A DNA stretch of 64,000 bases from a bacterium (GTDB lineage Bacteria > Vulcanimicrobiota > Xenobia > Xenobiales > JADMJV01), in NCBI GenBank assembly GCA_018266105.1, contig JAFEBA010000050.1, positions 62,001 through 126,000 on the forward strand. The letters are read 5' to 3'. This document shows positions 18,758 through 27,788 of the stretch, one piece after another. The notes below the pieces were generated by a model. The model had not been told where the DNA came from and made no database searches. It worked only from the letters and a program-made list of their open reading frames with translations. Position 1 is the first letter of the stretch; every line of letters starts with the position of its first letter. The position numbers and the translations under genes are program-made.

Positions 18758-19546
18758 CTGGACTTCACTTACTTCAGAGCTCCACGTGATAGCGACACCC
18801 AATGCAGCCCCCATCGAACGGGAGCATTCGACTTCAGCTACAGCTACTTTCGCTCTTGGGAGGCTCGTTTTCACCAACTTGAGGGTCAGGACGCAATGGC
18901 TGCCATCGCTGGTGCCTCGGTGTTCAGCTTTTGCCTGTGCGACGGAGTCGGTCAATCGTTCAACGGAGAAATCGCAGCGGACGTTATTTCCACTTGTATC
19001 AGCGAATTTCTCTTCACGGATTGGCCAACTGCCGAGTCGACCGGGAACTGCTTGCGAGAAGCAGGCTGGCTAGGCAGACGTCTGGTGGAACGATTCCCAA
19101 TCCCATCGGATACACCAGCGATGCTGAAGAGTGCCTTGGAGAGCAAGCGCCAACTGGGCAGCGAGACCACCCTTGTAGCAGGCAGGCTGGTCGTCGAGCC
19201 CGGTGGGCAGATTAAATACGTATTCACCTCATTAGGGGACTCCAGGCTTTTATGGCGAGAAGATGATACGCCGGTAAGACGGTTGCAGACAGACACCAAT
19301 CAACGATGGTCGACCCACAGAGGGATAATCGGTGCTCCTGAACTACATTTTCAATCCGGTAGTGCCAGCCGAGAGTTAAAGTTAAGGTGTTACACTGACG
19401 GCTTATCTTGCCTTGACTCAGCCGCGCTCGACTTTGAGCGGGAGATCCCCCCCTCGGACATTAGAGAAATCAGCCAGCAGCCGGACAGCGATGATATCGC
19501 CTGGCTTGAAATTCTGGTCCGACATCAACCAACTTTCGAAGGATAG
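18758..19546 (+). CDS. PP2C-type protein phosphatase, probable CTG start
   Basis: The first ATG in frame (18896) would begin at residue 47, inside the conserved region. Upstream the frame stays open to CTG 18758, two bases after the YukD stop, and reads DFSYSYFRSWEARFHQLEGQDA, which fits the start of a PP2C domain (the GQDA position is usually xQDA). No ATG, GTG or TTG lies between. PP2C motifs: metal Asp in CDGVG, SETTL, LGDSRLLW, and a terminal DDIAWLEIL in place of the usual DD(A/I). The enzyme would remove phosphate from Ser/Thr, opposing the kinases in this locus. It converges with the C39-like gene, overlapping by 22 bases. Confidence 0.75.
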   Translation: MDFTYFRAPRDSDTQCSPHRTGAFDFSYSYFRSWEARFHQLEGQDAMAAIAGASVFSFCLCDGVGQSFNGEIAADVISTCISEFLFTDWPTAESTGNCLREAGWLGRRLVERFPIPSDTPAMLKSALESKRQLGSETTLVAGRLVVEPGGQIKYVFTSLGDSRLLWREDDTPVRRLQTDTNQRWSTHRGIIGAPELHFQSGSASRELKLRCYTDGLSCLDSAALDFEREIPPSDIREISQQPDSDDIAWLEILVRHQPTFEG

Positions 19547-20646
19547 AATATAAAATTTCCATCCGGATGCGAGGGGGCGTTATTCATGTTTTCCTTGGTG
19601 GTTGTTCGGATAGTGCCCGTGGCAGGATCAGCGAAATAGACGATGTCTCCGTCCACTTTGGTAATGGTGACAATGTGTCCCCGACCAGTGCACGAGAATT
19701 CTGGGCCATTCAGAGCAACGATAACAGGACTGCCTTCCTGGTTGACTTTTTGCTCAATCAATCCCCAGGAGTCGGAACCGACATTCCCTCCATCACTCCA
19801 GTGATAGCCAGATGGTTCGCATTCGGTATTAAGCGCGTTCAGCAAGCCGAACCCATATTTCTCATTGATCGCATAGTCGTCCATGGGCTTGCCGGTCAGG
19901 CTGGTAATCGACATCGCTACGCTAGTCTGACCGCAGGAAGCGCCCATATGTTGGGCTTGCGGATCGATGGTGTGGGCCTGATGGCTGAATGCCACAGTTT
20001 CTGAGGATGCGATATCATGGAGGCCCTCCAAATGCAGGACCTGACCGGGCATGATCAAGCTGGGGTCGTGAATCTGAGGATTTGATGCCATCACCTGCTG
20101 CAAGTCCAGACCGTGCCGCTGAGCAATTCCAGAGAGTGAGTCACCCGGGCGGACCGTATAGTCGGAGAAAGTCGGTGCCTCGCCGCCTTTTTCCGAGGCC
20201 GGCACACGTGACACCGCCAACCCTTCCCCGCCAGCGGGGCTGACACCGGCCAGAGCCGATTGCTTCTGGGCCGCAGAGTCAGGAGCGACGAGAGAAACCG
20301 GTAGCCCTCCTAGACTGGCATAGGTGGTTCGCAGCGATCCCTCCAGCAACTGAATTTGGTCCCGCAGCTTACCGTTGGACTTGTTGGTGTCTGTTTGAAA
20401 ATCCGAGACCCCGGCGGTCAGATTCGTAAAATTCAGAGAGATAGAATCGACCACTGCACGGATGCGCTCTTGCGTCTTGATCAAACTTTGAATCGAAGGA
20501 TCCAGGTCTACTTCCGTAGGTAGTGACTGCACATCATCCAGAAGCCGAAGGATACGTGAATGGAAGGAGTTGAAGCCGTCAAGGTAGCTTTTGCAGGCCT
20601 GGTTCAGGTTCTCTAGCTGATCTGTGGAGATACTGATGAACGACAT
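19525..20646 (-). CDS. WXG-like helical / LysM / C39-like cysteine protease, candidate T7SS effector
   Basis: A 373-aa product with no signal peptide. Residues 1-110 are helical, like WXG100/LXG targeting domains, but without a clear WxG. Residues 162-206 form a LysM domain (YTVRPGDSLSGIAQRHGL), which binds peptidoglycan. Residues about 225-373 resemble papain-like C39 peptidases, with Cys238 in ASCGQTS, His324 in GRGHIVTI and Asp340 in YFADPATG. The build suggests export by the T7SS and action in the cell wall or on proteins there. It is the last gene of the ATPase-VWA-protease run, 33 bases after the VWA gene. No immunity gene is obvious next to it. The effector role is inferred. Confidence 0.78.
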   Translation of the reverse strand: MSFISISTDQLENLNQACKSYLDGFNSFHSRILRLLDDVQSLPTEVDLDPSIQSLIKTQERIRAVVDSISLNFTNLTAGVSDFQTDTNKSNGKLRDQIQLLEGSLRTTYASLGGLPVSLVAPDSAAQKQSALAGVSPAGGEGLAVSRVPASEKGGEAPTFSDYTVRPGDSLSGIAQRHGLDLQQVMASNPQIHDPSLIMPGQVLHLEGLHDIASSETVAFSHQAHTIDPQAQHMGASCGQTSVAMSITSLTGKPMDDYAINEKYGFGLLNALNTECEPSGYHWSDGGNVGSDSWGLIEQKVNQEGSPVIVALNGPEFSCTGRGHIVTITKVDGDIVYFADPATGTIRTTTKENMNNAPSHPDGNFIFYPSKVG

Positions 20647-20679
20647 TCGGTTTAGTTCGACAGAATTTTCTGAATCCTA

Positions 20680-21426
20680 TCAACGCACCGGAGTTGCTGC
20701 CGACATTTGAAACCCCATCGCCACCAACTCAGGGGTCGCACCTGGGAGCATCATAACAGCATCTTGTTGGAGGTTGCGGTAACCATATTCAGCCATCATC
20801 TGTCGATATCCCTCGGGAAGAGGGGAAGAGAGGTCGCGCAGCCGATGAGCATAATCATTGTTTAGCCGGCACGACGGGGTGACTCCGCACCAAGCCTGAG
20901 CGTTGCCGATTTTCTCGAATTCGTCAGCGATAAAGATGTTCTCAAAGAGCACGTTGCCATCGCGCACCGCCAGGTTGCGAATGGCGCGAGCCACCTGACT
21001 TGGGTCCTCGCCCGTGTACTCTCCGTCGGTCATGTGGCAAACCAATGGGGCCGGGCAATCCTCTAGAGCCGAGATCTCTCTCGAGAGCACCTCGTGGACT
21101 TTTTCCAAAGCGCGAGCGGTATCAGTGGTACGCATGGTCGTCAGACGAGGGAAACCCATCTTGGCCACGATATCCACCGACTTGACGCCGTCTAAGATGT
21201 CGTAGACTTTGTCGCTGTAACCAAACATGGCCACGCGGTAGCGAGGAGCGACCAGACGACCACGGGTGGAGCGACACACCATTTGCAGCAAGGCCGCCTG
21301 AAGGGCTTCGGAGACAACATCCAGGCGACGCTTCCCGGCCATCGGGTTTTGCATCGAGGCGCTCAGGTCCAGGACATAGATAATTAAAGCAGGCTTGTTG
21401 CTGGTCGCTAAAACTTCATAGGGCAT
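20680..21426 (-). CDS. VWA-domain protein (TerY-like)
   Basis: 248 aa; a well-placed AGGAG precedes ATG 21426. The von Willebrand A fold covers about residues 12-200, with a full MIDAS metal site: D20-S22-S24 in VLDLSASM, a Thr in TTDTAR, and Asp in HMTDGEYTGED. Such cytosolic VWA proteins act as metal-dependent protein binders, for example TerY, which is found with a PP2C and a kinase. Here kinases and a PP2C are in the same locus. It begins 20 bases after the EssC stop, so it is very likely co-transcribed with it. A regulatory or scaffolding role in secretion is inferred. Confidence 0.85.
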   Translation of the reverse strand: MPYEVLATSNKPALIIYVLDLSASMQNPMAGKRRLDVVSEALQAALLQMVCRSTRGRLVAPRYRVAMFGYSDKVYDILDGVKSVDIVAKMGFPRLTTMRTTDTARALEKVHEVLSREISALEDCPAPLVCHMTDGEYTGEDPSQVARAIRNLAVRDGNVLFENIFIADEFEKIGNAQAWCGVTPSCRLNNDYAHRLRDLSSPLPEGYRQMMAEYGYRNLQQDAVMMLPGATPELVAMGFQMSAATPVR

Positions 21427-21446
21427 CTTTCGTTCTCCTCAGCGAG

Positions 21447-24400
21447 CTAGTCCATGGTGACCATAATTTCATCGGCATCCTCAAACGTATCCCAGTCCAA
21501 AACGAACTCTTCCTCGGCCTCTTTGGCCTCTGGAGTTGGCTCTGGGGATTCGCATGACCCTTCCGGGGCACTCTCTGGCAGGGCGTCCGAATGGACCAGT
21601 CGATAGGGCATCGACTTTGACCAGCGAGATTTGGCTTCAGGAAGAATTGCCTTGACGTCCTCAGCCAGGATTCGCGGAGCGCGGAAGCGCGCGCCAATGT
21701 GCCCTGCCCTGACGAGCACGCCGACCCCCGGTTCGCCGACAAAATCGGCCACGGCCTGCTTGCCCCCCCCGAGTGCCTCTGGAGCTTCTCGGGAATTCAG
21801 ATTGAGTCCGCACTGAGATGTCGCAAGCAGCGATCCAAGAGGGTCTGAGTAACCTCGAAAATCGGTGATGCCGGCACTGATGAGAAGCGAGATCTTGAAT
21901 GACGCAGCGTCGGCCAAAATGTCTAGCAACTCCTGGAAGGCTGGGCCAGCCTCCCGGCTCAAGATGGCATAATCGTCCGCAATGACTACAACTTGAGGCA
22001 GTTGACCAAGGAATTCATTCTCGTCCAACATTCCTTCAGCCTCCAAGCGGGCCTGGCGGAGACGCTCTTTGCGACTCTCTGCCTCCTTCCGAAGCATTTG
22101 ATTCAGTTGCCTGAGGCTGCGCTGTTCGGAAATCAGGCTTTCCACGTGAGGGAGATGGGATAGTAATTTGAGGCGCCCCTCCCAATCCACAACCTGTAGA
22201 TTGAGTTGTTCGGGTGACCAAAAGTAGCTCATACTGAGCGCCAAGCTCATCAAGAGGGTGGTCTTTCCGCTCTTTTTTGAACCGGTAACCAACCAGTGCT
22301 GGCCAGACTCCAAAGTCAGCCAGAGCGGCGCGACATCATCCAGATCAAAGCCCACCAGGGCAAGGGTTTCCGGCGCCTCCACCGATTGGAGCAGGCTGTG
22401 TAAAGTTAGAGCGACGGGCGCAACCGGAACCCTTCGCGTAGATTCGCCCTTCCAGCCCGAACAAATACCCGCAAAAAAACTATCCAAAGCCGTATTTGAT
22501 TCGGCCGGCAAGGCGGCCTGGAATTCAAGCCATCCCTCACAAAGACCGCGGCCCGCCCGATTCTCGGGCTCTACTCGAGTTCCGGCTTCGATCTCGGCCG
22601 GCCGGGGTATCGCCAACGAATATTCGGTCCGGTCAGAGTCGGCCAACCTCAGACACAAGGAACGCCCAAAACAAGTCGCCAGATTAGTCTTAACCCGAGA
22701 CGGACTGGTGGCTGATATTATCGTGAAGATTCCTACTCCCGGACCTTCCTGGGCAATGGTCTCAAGGATAGCGTGCTCATCGGCGAAGCCAGCAAGAAAC
22801 TTCGAGTATCCATCTAGAATAAAGATAATGGCTGGCAGACTTGGGTCAGGCGAGGACAAATGGGTCGCAAAACTTTGCTCAAGCCGAGAGCTCAACAGCT
22901 GCCGGCGAACATAAACCTGGCGCTGCAAAAAACGCAAGAGTCTTAGGACCGGGATGCGTTCCTCCCCAGAAAGGAGTTCACCGGTGTGGGGCAGATTCTT
23001 GAAGCGTGTGAAGCTCTGTCCAAAGTCGACGATATAGAAACCCGCGTGCCTTGGCGAATTCTTGGCAACGACGGAAGTCAACAGGGTTTGAGCGAGCGTG
23101 GTGGCACCAGCCATGGGCTTGCCATAAATCGCCAGATTACCGTGGGTGAGAAAGTCGTGAACCAGATCAGGTTGTTCACGCTGAGGGACATCGTCAACAC
23201 TTCCGAGCACACAGGTCAGTCTTTCGCGAGGGCCCAGGGGCAGCCAACCAGCTCCATCCCAATAGGGTTGCTCCAACCTGGCCAACGGAATGCTGGGAGA
23301 GAGGGGGGCGAGCCAGGGACCGTCAAGTCGCACTATGTTTTTGGACTGGCTGATTTGAATGATCTTTTGAGCGATGGCCTGAATCTCAGTCAGGCCCTTC
23401 TGGGACGACAGGGATACGGTCGACTCTGCCAGAGGCCGCCTCCCTCCTCCCAAGCCCACCCGAGAGACGGTCGGACCTGACGCCAACTCGGTTTTGTAAG
23501 CCGCGCCGCCCCAGGCGCCCTGGAAAAGTTCATAAATCTCGTTTTCACCGACCTTCAGGTAGCCGCGGCCAGGAACTCGAATGCTGGCAGCATCGGGAGT
23601 CTTGATCACAAGTTTACTGTCAGCCACCGAGTTGAACTTTAAGGCAATGCGAAAGCGAAGATTCGGTTCGATTTTATCAAAGTTCTTCACAATGCCCGGC
23701 TGCTGGGTAGCAAGCAACAAGTGAATCCCCTGGGCCCTTCCGACGCGTGCTACACGCACCAACTCCTCGAGCAATTCATAATTCTCGGCCGCCATCTCCG
23801 CGAATTCGTCGCATATGATCAGAAGCTTGGCCACTGGCTCCAGGCTCGGCTTCTGGCGGCGGAGCAACTGATATTCTTCCAACTTGTTGATAACGATACC
23901 CTCGCGGCGACCTACGGCCGCGAAAATCCTCTGCCTACGTGCATTTTCCGCCTTAAGCGCCTTGACGCAGCGCGCTACAGTAGCCCCATCCAAATTGGTT
24001 ATCGTTCCTACCAGATGAGGGATGTCCTCAAGTCCTTTAAAGAGGTCGCCACCTTTAAAGTCGATGGCCAAAATGCTCATCTCATGCGGATGGAAATGGG
24101 CTACCAAACTGGCCAGATAGGTAGTCAAAAAGGCGGTTTTCCCTGAGCCGGTCGTTCCGGCAACCAAGCCGTGAGGTCCGTGACCCTTGGTGCTGCCTTG
24201 GTCCTCCATAGTCAGATTGAGGTAAGCCAGTTTGCCGCCCTCCCGCAGACCAAGAGGGACTGCCAGAGACTCATAGGGTTTACTCTGATGCCAGCGCCGG
24301 TCGATCTCCAAATCCTCAACCGTCTGCGAATTTAGAAGCTGAAGGAGGGTGAGCGAATCCGGCAGGCCCGCGGCCTGATTGGTCGAGGCGACCTCCAAGG

Positions 24401-25592
24401 GGGCCAGGTTGCGAGCCCAACGTTCGACCAGGGCGGGCTCAATGCTGTCCAATTCAATGTCGGACTGGTCCTTATTGCCATCGATGACGAGGGAGCCCTT
24501 CCCTCGAGAGACCTCGAGAACGGTCTTGCAGGCCGCAGGCAAGGTTGAGACGCCGTCCCGGCCGACGACCACGAGGCAACCAAGTCCGGCTGCCTCGGAG
24601 AAAATCAATTTACGCAAGTCCGGTGCTTCATCGAGCACGCTCTCATCTTCCAAGACAAAGACCAGCACCGGAGAGAATTCCTTCTTCTTCTCCTGACTTT
24701 CAGCTTTACGACGCTTGAGCAGAGTGGTCAACTCGCCGAGGACAGCTTTCGCATCCTGAGAGCGCGAACAGACGAAACGACTCCTGCGGTCATCTGCCCA
24801 ACAATGGGGAAGCCATCGAATCCAGTCCAGCGCACTGCCCTCCTGGAGACAAGCCACGATCTTGACTTGAGTAGGATTATGAAGGGAGCATAGATGAACA
24901 AGGAAGGCACTCAGGGAAGCCAGGCGCTCGTTCGGGAGACCTGTTAAGCCCAGCGTGCCCAGAGCCCTCAGATCGACAGGGATTGGCACGTCGGGAAGAA
25001 ACCGATATTTCTCTTTGAACTCCTCAATGATGGGAGTCAAGGGGTCGTCCTGTTGGCCTACCTTTTGGGAATTCGGGCCCTTCAAAGCGATCGGGAATGG
25101 GACCCGACCCCGGCCGATGCGCACGTGCAAGAAATCCTGGTCCTCGGACCTCCTCTCGAAAAGGCGAGGATGACGCTGGCGCGCCCATTCACAGCAATCG
25201 GCCAGACTTGGATAGGTAAAGTTAAGGCTGGTCTGCCCCCGTCCCGCCGCCTCTCGTAGCTGCGGCTCCAGCGAGTTCAAATAATCAACATACTCGGCCT
25301 TGCGATGCTTCTTTTGATTGGATTGCTCGCGCTGCTGCAGCCAAATTCTTCCGTAGCCGCCACCGAGCATAGCCACCCCCACTCCGACCATAGCTATCTG
25401 CGGACTGGTGTACTTGGCGAGGGTGGGATAGATAAAAAAACCCGCACCACCACCAAGGAGACTGGCCACAACAATCTGGACCGGGTCCGCAAAGATCTTC
25501 CTGGGAAGGGGATCTGGAGGCTGAAGTTCCTCTTCCCCGCTGGGGAAGGATTGATAAATTCGAAGTCCTGGGTGAAACTGAATTCTGGCCAT
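21447..25592 (-). CDS. EssC/EccC-type FtsK/SpoIIIE secretion ATPase
   Basis: 1381 aa. The N-terminal ~35 residues are proline-rich (EEELQPPDPLP) and are followed by two membrane helices (about 37-80), as in EccC. There are no tandem FHA domains, unlike Firmicute EssC. Three P-loop domains follow: D1 Walker A GTTGSGKT (about 477) and Walker B LLIICDEF; D2 GKPMAGATT (about 822), which lacks the Walker Lys; and D3 GSKKSGKTT (about 1102) with QVVVIADDY. This is the motor of T7SS; D1 drives export and D2/D3 bind substrate C-termini in known systems. It heads the minus-strand operon with VWA and the C39-like gene, and diverges from the helical-protein operon. Confidence 0.93.
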   Translation of the reverse strand: MARIQFHPGLRIYQSFPSGEEELQPPDPLPRKIFADPVQIVVASLLGGGAGFFIYPTLAKYTSPQIAMVGVGVAMLGGGYGRIWLQQREQSNQKKHRKAEYVDYLNSLEPQLREAAGRGQTSLNFTYPSLADCCEWARQRHPRLFERRSEDQDFLHVRIGRGRVPFPIALKGPNSQKVGQQDDPLTPIIEEFKEKYRFLPDVPIPVDLRALGTLGLTGLPNERLASLSAFLVHLCSLHNPTQVKIVACLQEGSALDWIRWLPHCWADDRRSRFVCSRSQDAKAVLGELTTLLKRRKAESQEKKKEFSPVLVFVLEDESVLDEAPDLRKLIFSEAAGLGCLVVVGRDGVSTLPAACKTVLEVSRGKGSLVIDGNKDQSDIELDSIEPALVERWARNLAPLEVASTNQAAGLPDSLTLLQLLNSQTVEDLEIDRRWHQSKPYESLAVPLGLREGGKLAYLNLTMEDQGSTKGHGPHGLVAGTTGSGKTAFLTTYLASLVAHFHPHEMSILAIDFKGGDLFKGLEDIPHLVGTITNLDGATVARCVKALKAENARRQRIFAAVGRREGIVINKLEEYQLLRRQKPSLEPVAKLLIICDEFAEMAAENYELLEELVRVARVGRAQGIHLLLATQQPGIVKNFDKIEPNLRFRIALKFNSVADSKLVIKTPDAASIRVPGRGYLKVGENEIYELFQGAWGGAAYKTELASGPTVSRVGLGGGRRPLAESTVSLSSQKGLTEIQAIAQKIIQISQSKNIVRLDGPWLAPLSPSIPLARLEQPYWDGAGWLPLGPRERLTCVLGSVDDVPQREQPDLVHDFLTHGNLAIYGKPMAGATTLAQTLLTSVVAKNSPRHAGFYIVDFGQSFTRFKNLPHTGELLSGEERIPVLRLLRFLQRQVYVRRQLLSSRLEQSFATHLSSPDPSLPAIIFILDGYSKFLAGFADEHAILETIAQEGPGVGIFTIISATSPSRVKTNLATCFGRSLCLRLADSDRTEYSLAIPRPAEIEAGTRVEPENRAGRGLCEGWLEFQAALPAESNTALDSFFAGICSGWKGESTRRVPVAPVALTLHSLLQSVEAPETLALVGFDLDDVAPLWLTLESGQHWLVTGSKKSGKTTLLMSLALSMSYFWSPEQLNLQVVDWEGRLKLLSHLPHVESLISEQRSLRQLNQMLRKEAESRKERLRQARLEAEGMLDENEFLGQLPQVVVIADDYAILSREAGPAFQELLDILADAASFKISLLISAGITDFRGYSDPLGSLLATSQCGLNLNSREAPEALGGGKQAVADFVGEPGVGVLVRAGHIGARFRAPRILAEDVKAILPEAKSRWSKSMPYRLVHSDALPESAPEGSCESPEPTPEAKEAEEEFVLDWDTFEDADEIMVTMD

Positions 25593-25867
25593 GCGGACGA
25601 AGATATTCTAGCCGTGGCGCCCTCGACCTCCAGACCCAAGCAGGAAGGACAAGGGAATCGCCACCCGGTTCAATTCTACCAGTTGTCAACAGCTCTGCAA
25701 TCGGCAACCTTCTCGACGGCATCGGCTTCCTCGAAGAAAACAGCATACGCCCGTATCTCGCACGTTTGGATGATTTGAAGACAGAAATAGCGGCGCATCA
25801 CCAGACAGCAGGATGTCTCCCCCACTCTTCAGAATGCCACACAAATCAATTCCGGGGGGGTCGTCCT
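25593..25867. other. Divergent spacer between ATPase operon and WXG operon
   Basis: This 275-base gap must hold the promoters of both operons, but I see no clear -35/-10 pair in it. A GGGGGG run lies just upstream of ATG 25868. A 40-codon frame on the minus strand (25676-25798) has plausible composition but no other support. Confidence 0.35.
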
Positions 25868-26761
25868 ATGGGTAGTTTCGACGCTCTGATCAATCAGGCA
25901 AACTCCGCTTCCACCGACATTCAGCGAGTAGCTGCGCAGCAAACCCAGGCCATTGCGGAACTCGAGCAGATTTTGAACGCTCAGGGACAGCAGCTTGCGT
26001 CACTCTCACAACAAGCAGCCCAATCCTTCTCGACCGTGCAGGCACAGATCCAGACGATTTCCTCGAAAGTAACCAACGTGACTGGCTCAGTGGACCACGG
26101 AGTCCAAGACCTTCGGGCATTCGTGGACAGTAACTGCAAATCCACATCTGAAGAGTGCCACAAAGTCACCGAGCCTCTCAAAAAGATGAGGGAAGCTGTA
26201 GCGGGAGCAATCGAATCGCTCAATGCGAAGACTGCCGAATACGAAACCAAACTCCAGGAGCTCAACGCTCAAAACGCAGCCCTCGAAAAGGCCCTCACAG
26301 CCAGTCTGGACTCAGCGCGCTCCTCGGCCCAAGCCTTAAAGCAAACCGCGACCCAGATTAAGGCTAATTTTCAGAGTCGACGTGCCAAATCAATCGAAGA
26401 ATTCGACAAGCTAGCCAAACAAGTCACCACCAACTACCAACAACTCCAAGCCGGCCTGGACAAGTTGACGGAGGGCGTCGACAAGCAGTGCAAGAAAGTA
26501 GACGACAACCTGAAAACCATAGGCACCAAAGCCTTGCAAGACTCGGCCAACCTGCTTGGAATTCAAACCCCCAAAGAAATCCAAGGCTTCGCGAAAGATG
26601 CCGTGACAGCACTGGAGTCCCTGGATAAGGGAGCCCTGGGCAAGGTCAAGGAGGCGGTGGACAAAGTTGAGCACACGATCGGCAAAGTCGGCCAATTCGT
26701 GGATAAGGCCCAGCCCGTTATCGAGTGTTACGAAACCGGCAAGCGACTCGGAATTATTTAG
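25868..26761 (+). CDS. Long helical coiled-coil protein 1 of T7SS operon
   Basis: 297 aa. The open frame extends to 25766, but GSFDALINQANSAST after ATG 25868 looks like the true start and has a G-rich ribosome site. The chain is almost wholly helical and rich in Gln, Ala, Lys and Ser with heptad-like spacing, with Cys-containing segments (SNCKSTSEECHK; DKQCKKVDD). No signal peptide or membrane segment. It is the first of four similar-sized helical proteins ahead of a WXG100 gene. They could be elongated T7SS substrates, chaperones or structural parts; no family was recognised. Confidence 0.75.
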   Translation: MGSFDALINQANSASTDIQRVAAQQTQAIAELEQILNAQGQQLASLSQQAAQSFSTVQAQIQTISSKVTNVTGSVDHGVQDLRAFVDSNCKSTSEECHKVTEPLKKMREAVAGAIESLNAKTAEYETKLQELNAQNAALEKALTASLDSARSSAQALKQTATQIKANFQSRRAKSIEEFDKLAKQVTTNYQQLQAGLDKLTEGVDKQCKKVDDNLKTIGTKALQDSANLLGIQTPKEIQGFAKDAVTALESLDKGALGKVKEAVDKVEHTIGKVGQFVDKAQPVIECYETGKRLGII

Positions 26762-26801
26762 CCGTGACTCGACTTTCACGCGACTGCATCGGAGGTAATT
26801 G

Positions 26802-27779
26802 ATGTCCGAAGTACTCAGAGGCGTAGATCAGGAATTTCAGGAGGCCAGTCACTTATTGCAACAGCTCAGCCAGACTGGTGAGCAGCAATTAGCCAGCTTT
26901 CAGCAGGTTCTCACGCGACTAAAGCAGCACGCAGCGACGATGCCCCAGGTCGGTCAACAGTTCCAGCACGAATTATCTGACCTGGCCTCAACCGTGCAGC
27001 AATCTGGCGCCAAAATCGAATTAATGGTGGAGCAAACAGAACAAGCGGCCCGGACCACCAATGAAAATTTGAAGGGCTCGGCCGACAAACTAAAGGGCCG
27101 ACTGGATCAGGTAGGCAAGGTCGCACAATCAGCTGTGGAGAGTTCGCAGGCAGGCGTCAAGACAACGATTGAGGATAGCCAGTCGACCCTCCAGTCCTTC
27201 GCCCAGAATTTCCAGGCGGCTGGCGCCAGCATGGAGAAAACCAAGGCTCTTGAACAAAGTCTGACCAACAAACTGCAGGCCGTGCAATCCCAACTCAGTA
27301 AGTGCTCAACCTCGGTTCAAGGATTAAACTCCAAATTCGAAGAGCGCAGCAAGCAGTTTGCCGCCTCGATCCAGAAAGCAGCCAGTGCGCTGGACGGCGA
27401 GGGAAAAAAACTGAACAGCAATCTGGAAGGCACCTTAATTCCGTCTTTCAACAGCAGCCTCCAGGCTTTTGACCAGACCGTTCACCAGGACCTGGACAAA
27501 TTCAGTAAAGACGTGGACAAACTCGCCAAAAACATGAGCAACGAATCCAAGAAAGTCTTCGACGGTCTGCGCAAGCAAGCAGGCGAGCAAGTGCTCAAAG
27601 AAACTGAACAGGCCGTCCAAAAGCAAGTTCATAAGACCGCTGAAGAGTTGGCCGCCTCCCTTGGGAAGAACATTATTACAGCCAGCGCCGGTGCCACGGT
27701 CACATCGGCGATGTCCCCAATTCTACCCGAAGTCATCGTGCTCTATGATATTCTCAAAGCAGTCAACAAGGTGCTCTAG
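26802..27779 (+). CDS. Long helical coiled-coil protein 2 of T7SS operon
   Basis: 325 aa from ATG 26802, preceded by GGAGGT. Helical throughout, with Gln/Ala/Lys-rich heptads (FQEASHLLQQLSQTGEQQL near the start). The C-terminus is distinctive: a small-residue hydrophobic stretch (ITASAGATVTSAMSPILP, then VIVLYDILKAV) that could insert in a membrane or pack against another protein. The stop codon TAG forms the start of the ribosome site of the next gene. The role is unknown; the operon position suggests secretion or structure. Confidence 0.75.
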   Translation: MSEVLRGVDQEFQEASHLLQQLSQTGEQQLASFQQVLTRLKQHAATMPQVGQQFQHELSDLASTVQQSGAKIELMVEQTEQAARTTNENLKGSADKLKGRLDQVGKVAQSAVESSQAGVKTTIEDSQSTLQSFAQNFQAAGASMEKTKALEQSLTNKLQAVQSQLSKCSTSVQGLNSKFEERSKQFAASIQKAASALDGEGKKLNSNLEGTLIPSFNSSLQAFDQTVHQDLDKFSKDVDKLAKNMSNESKKVFDGLRKQAGEQVLKETEQAVQKQVHKTAEELAASLGKNIITASAGATVTSAMSPILPEVIVLYDILKAVNKVL

Positions 27780-27788
27780 GAGGAAACG

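Noticed and set aside
22258..22914. Plus-strand frame opposite the EssC gene
   Set aside because: Lies wholly within the EssC coding region and has shadow composition; EssC has clear domain support.
25676..25798. 40-codon minus-strand frame in the EssC/WXG spacer
   Set aside because: Good composition but no ribosome site, no family and short; left as a note only.
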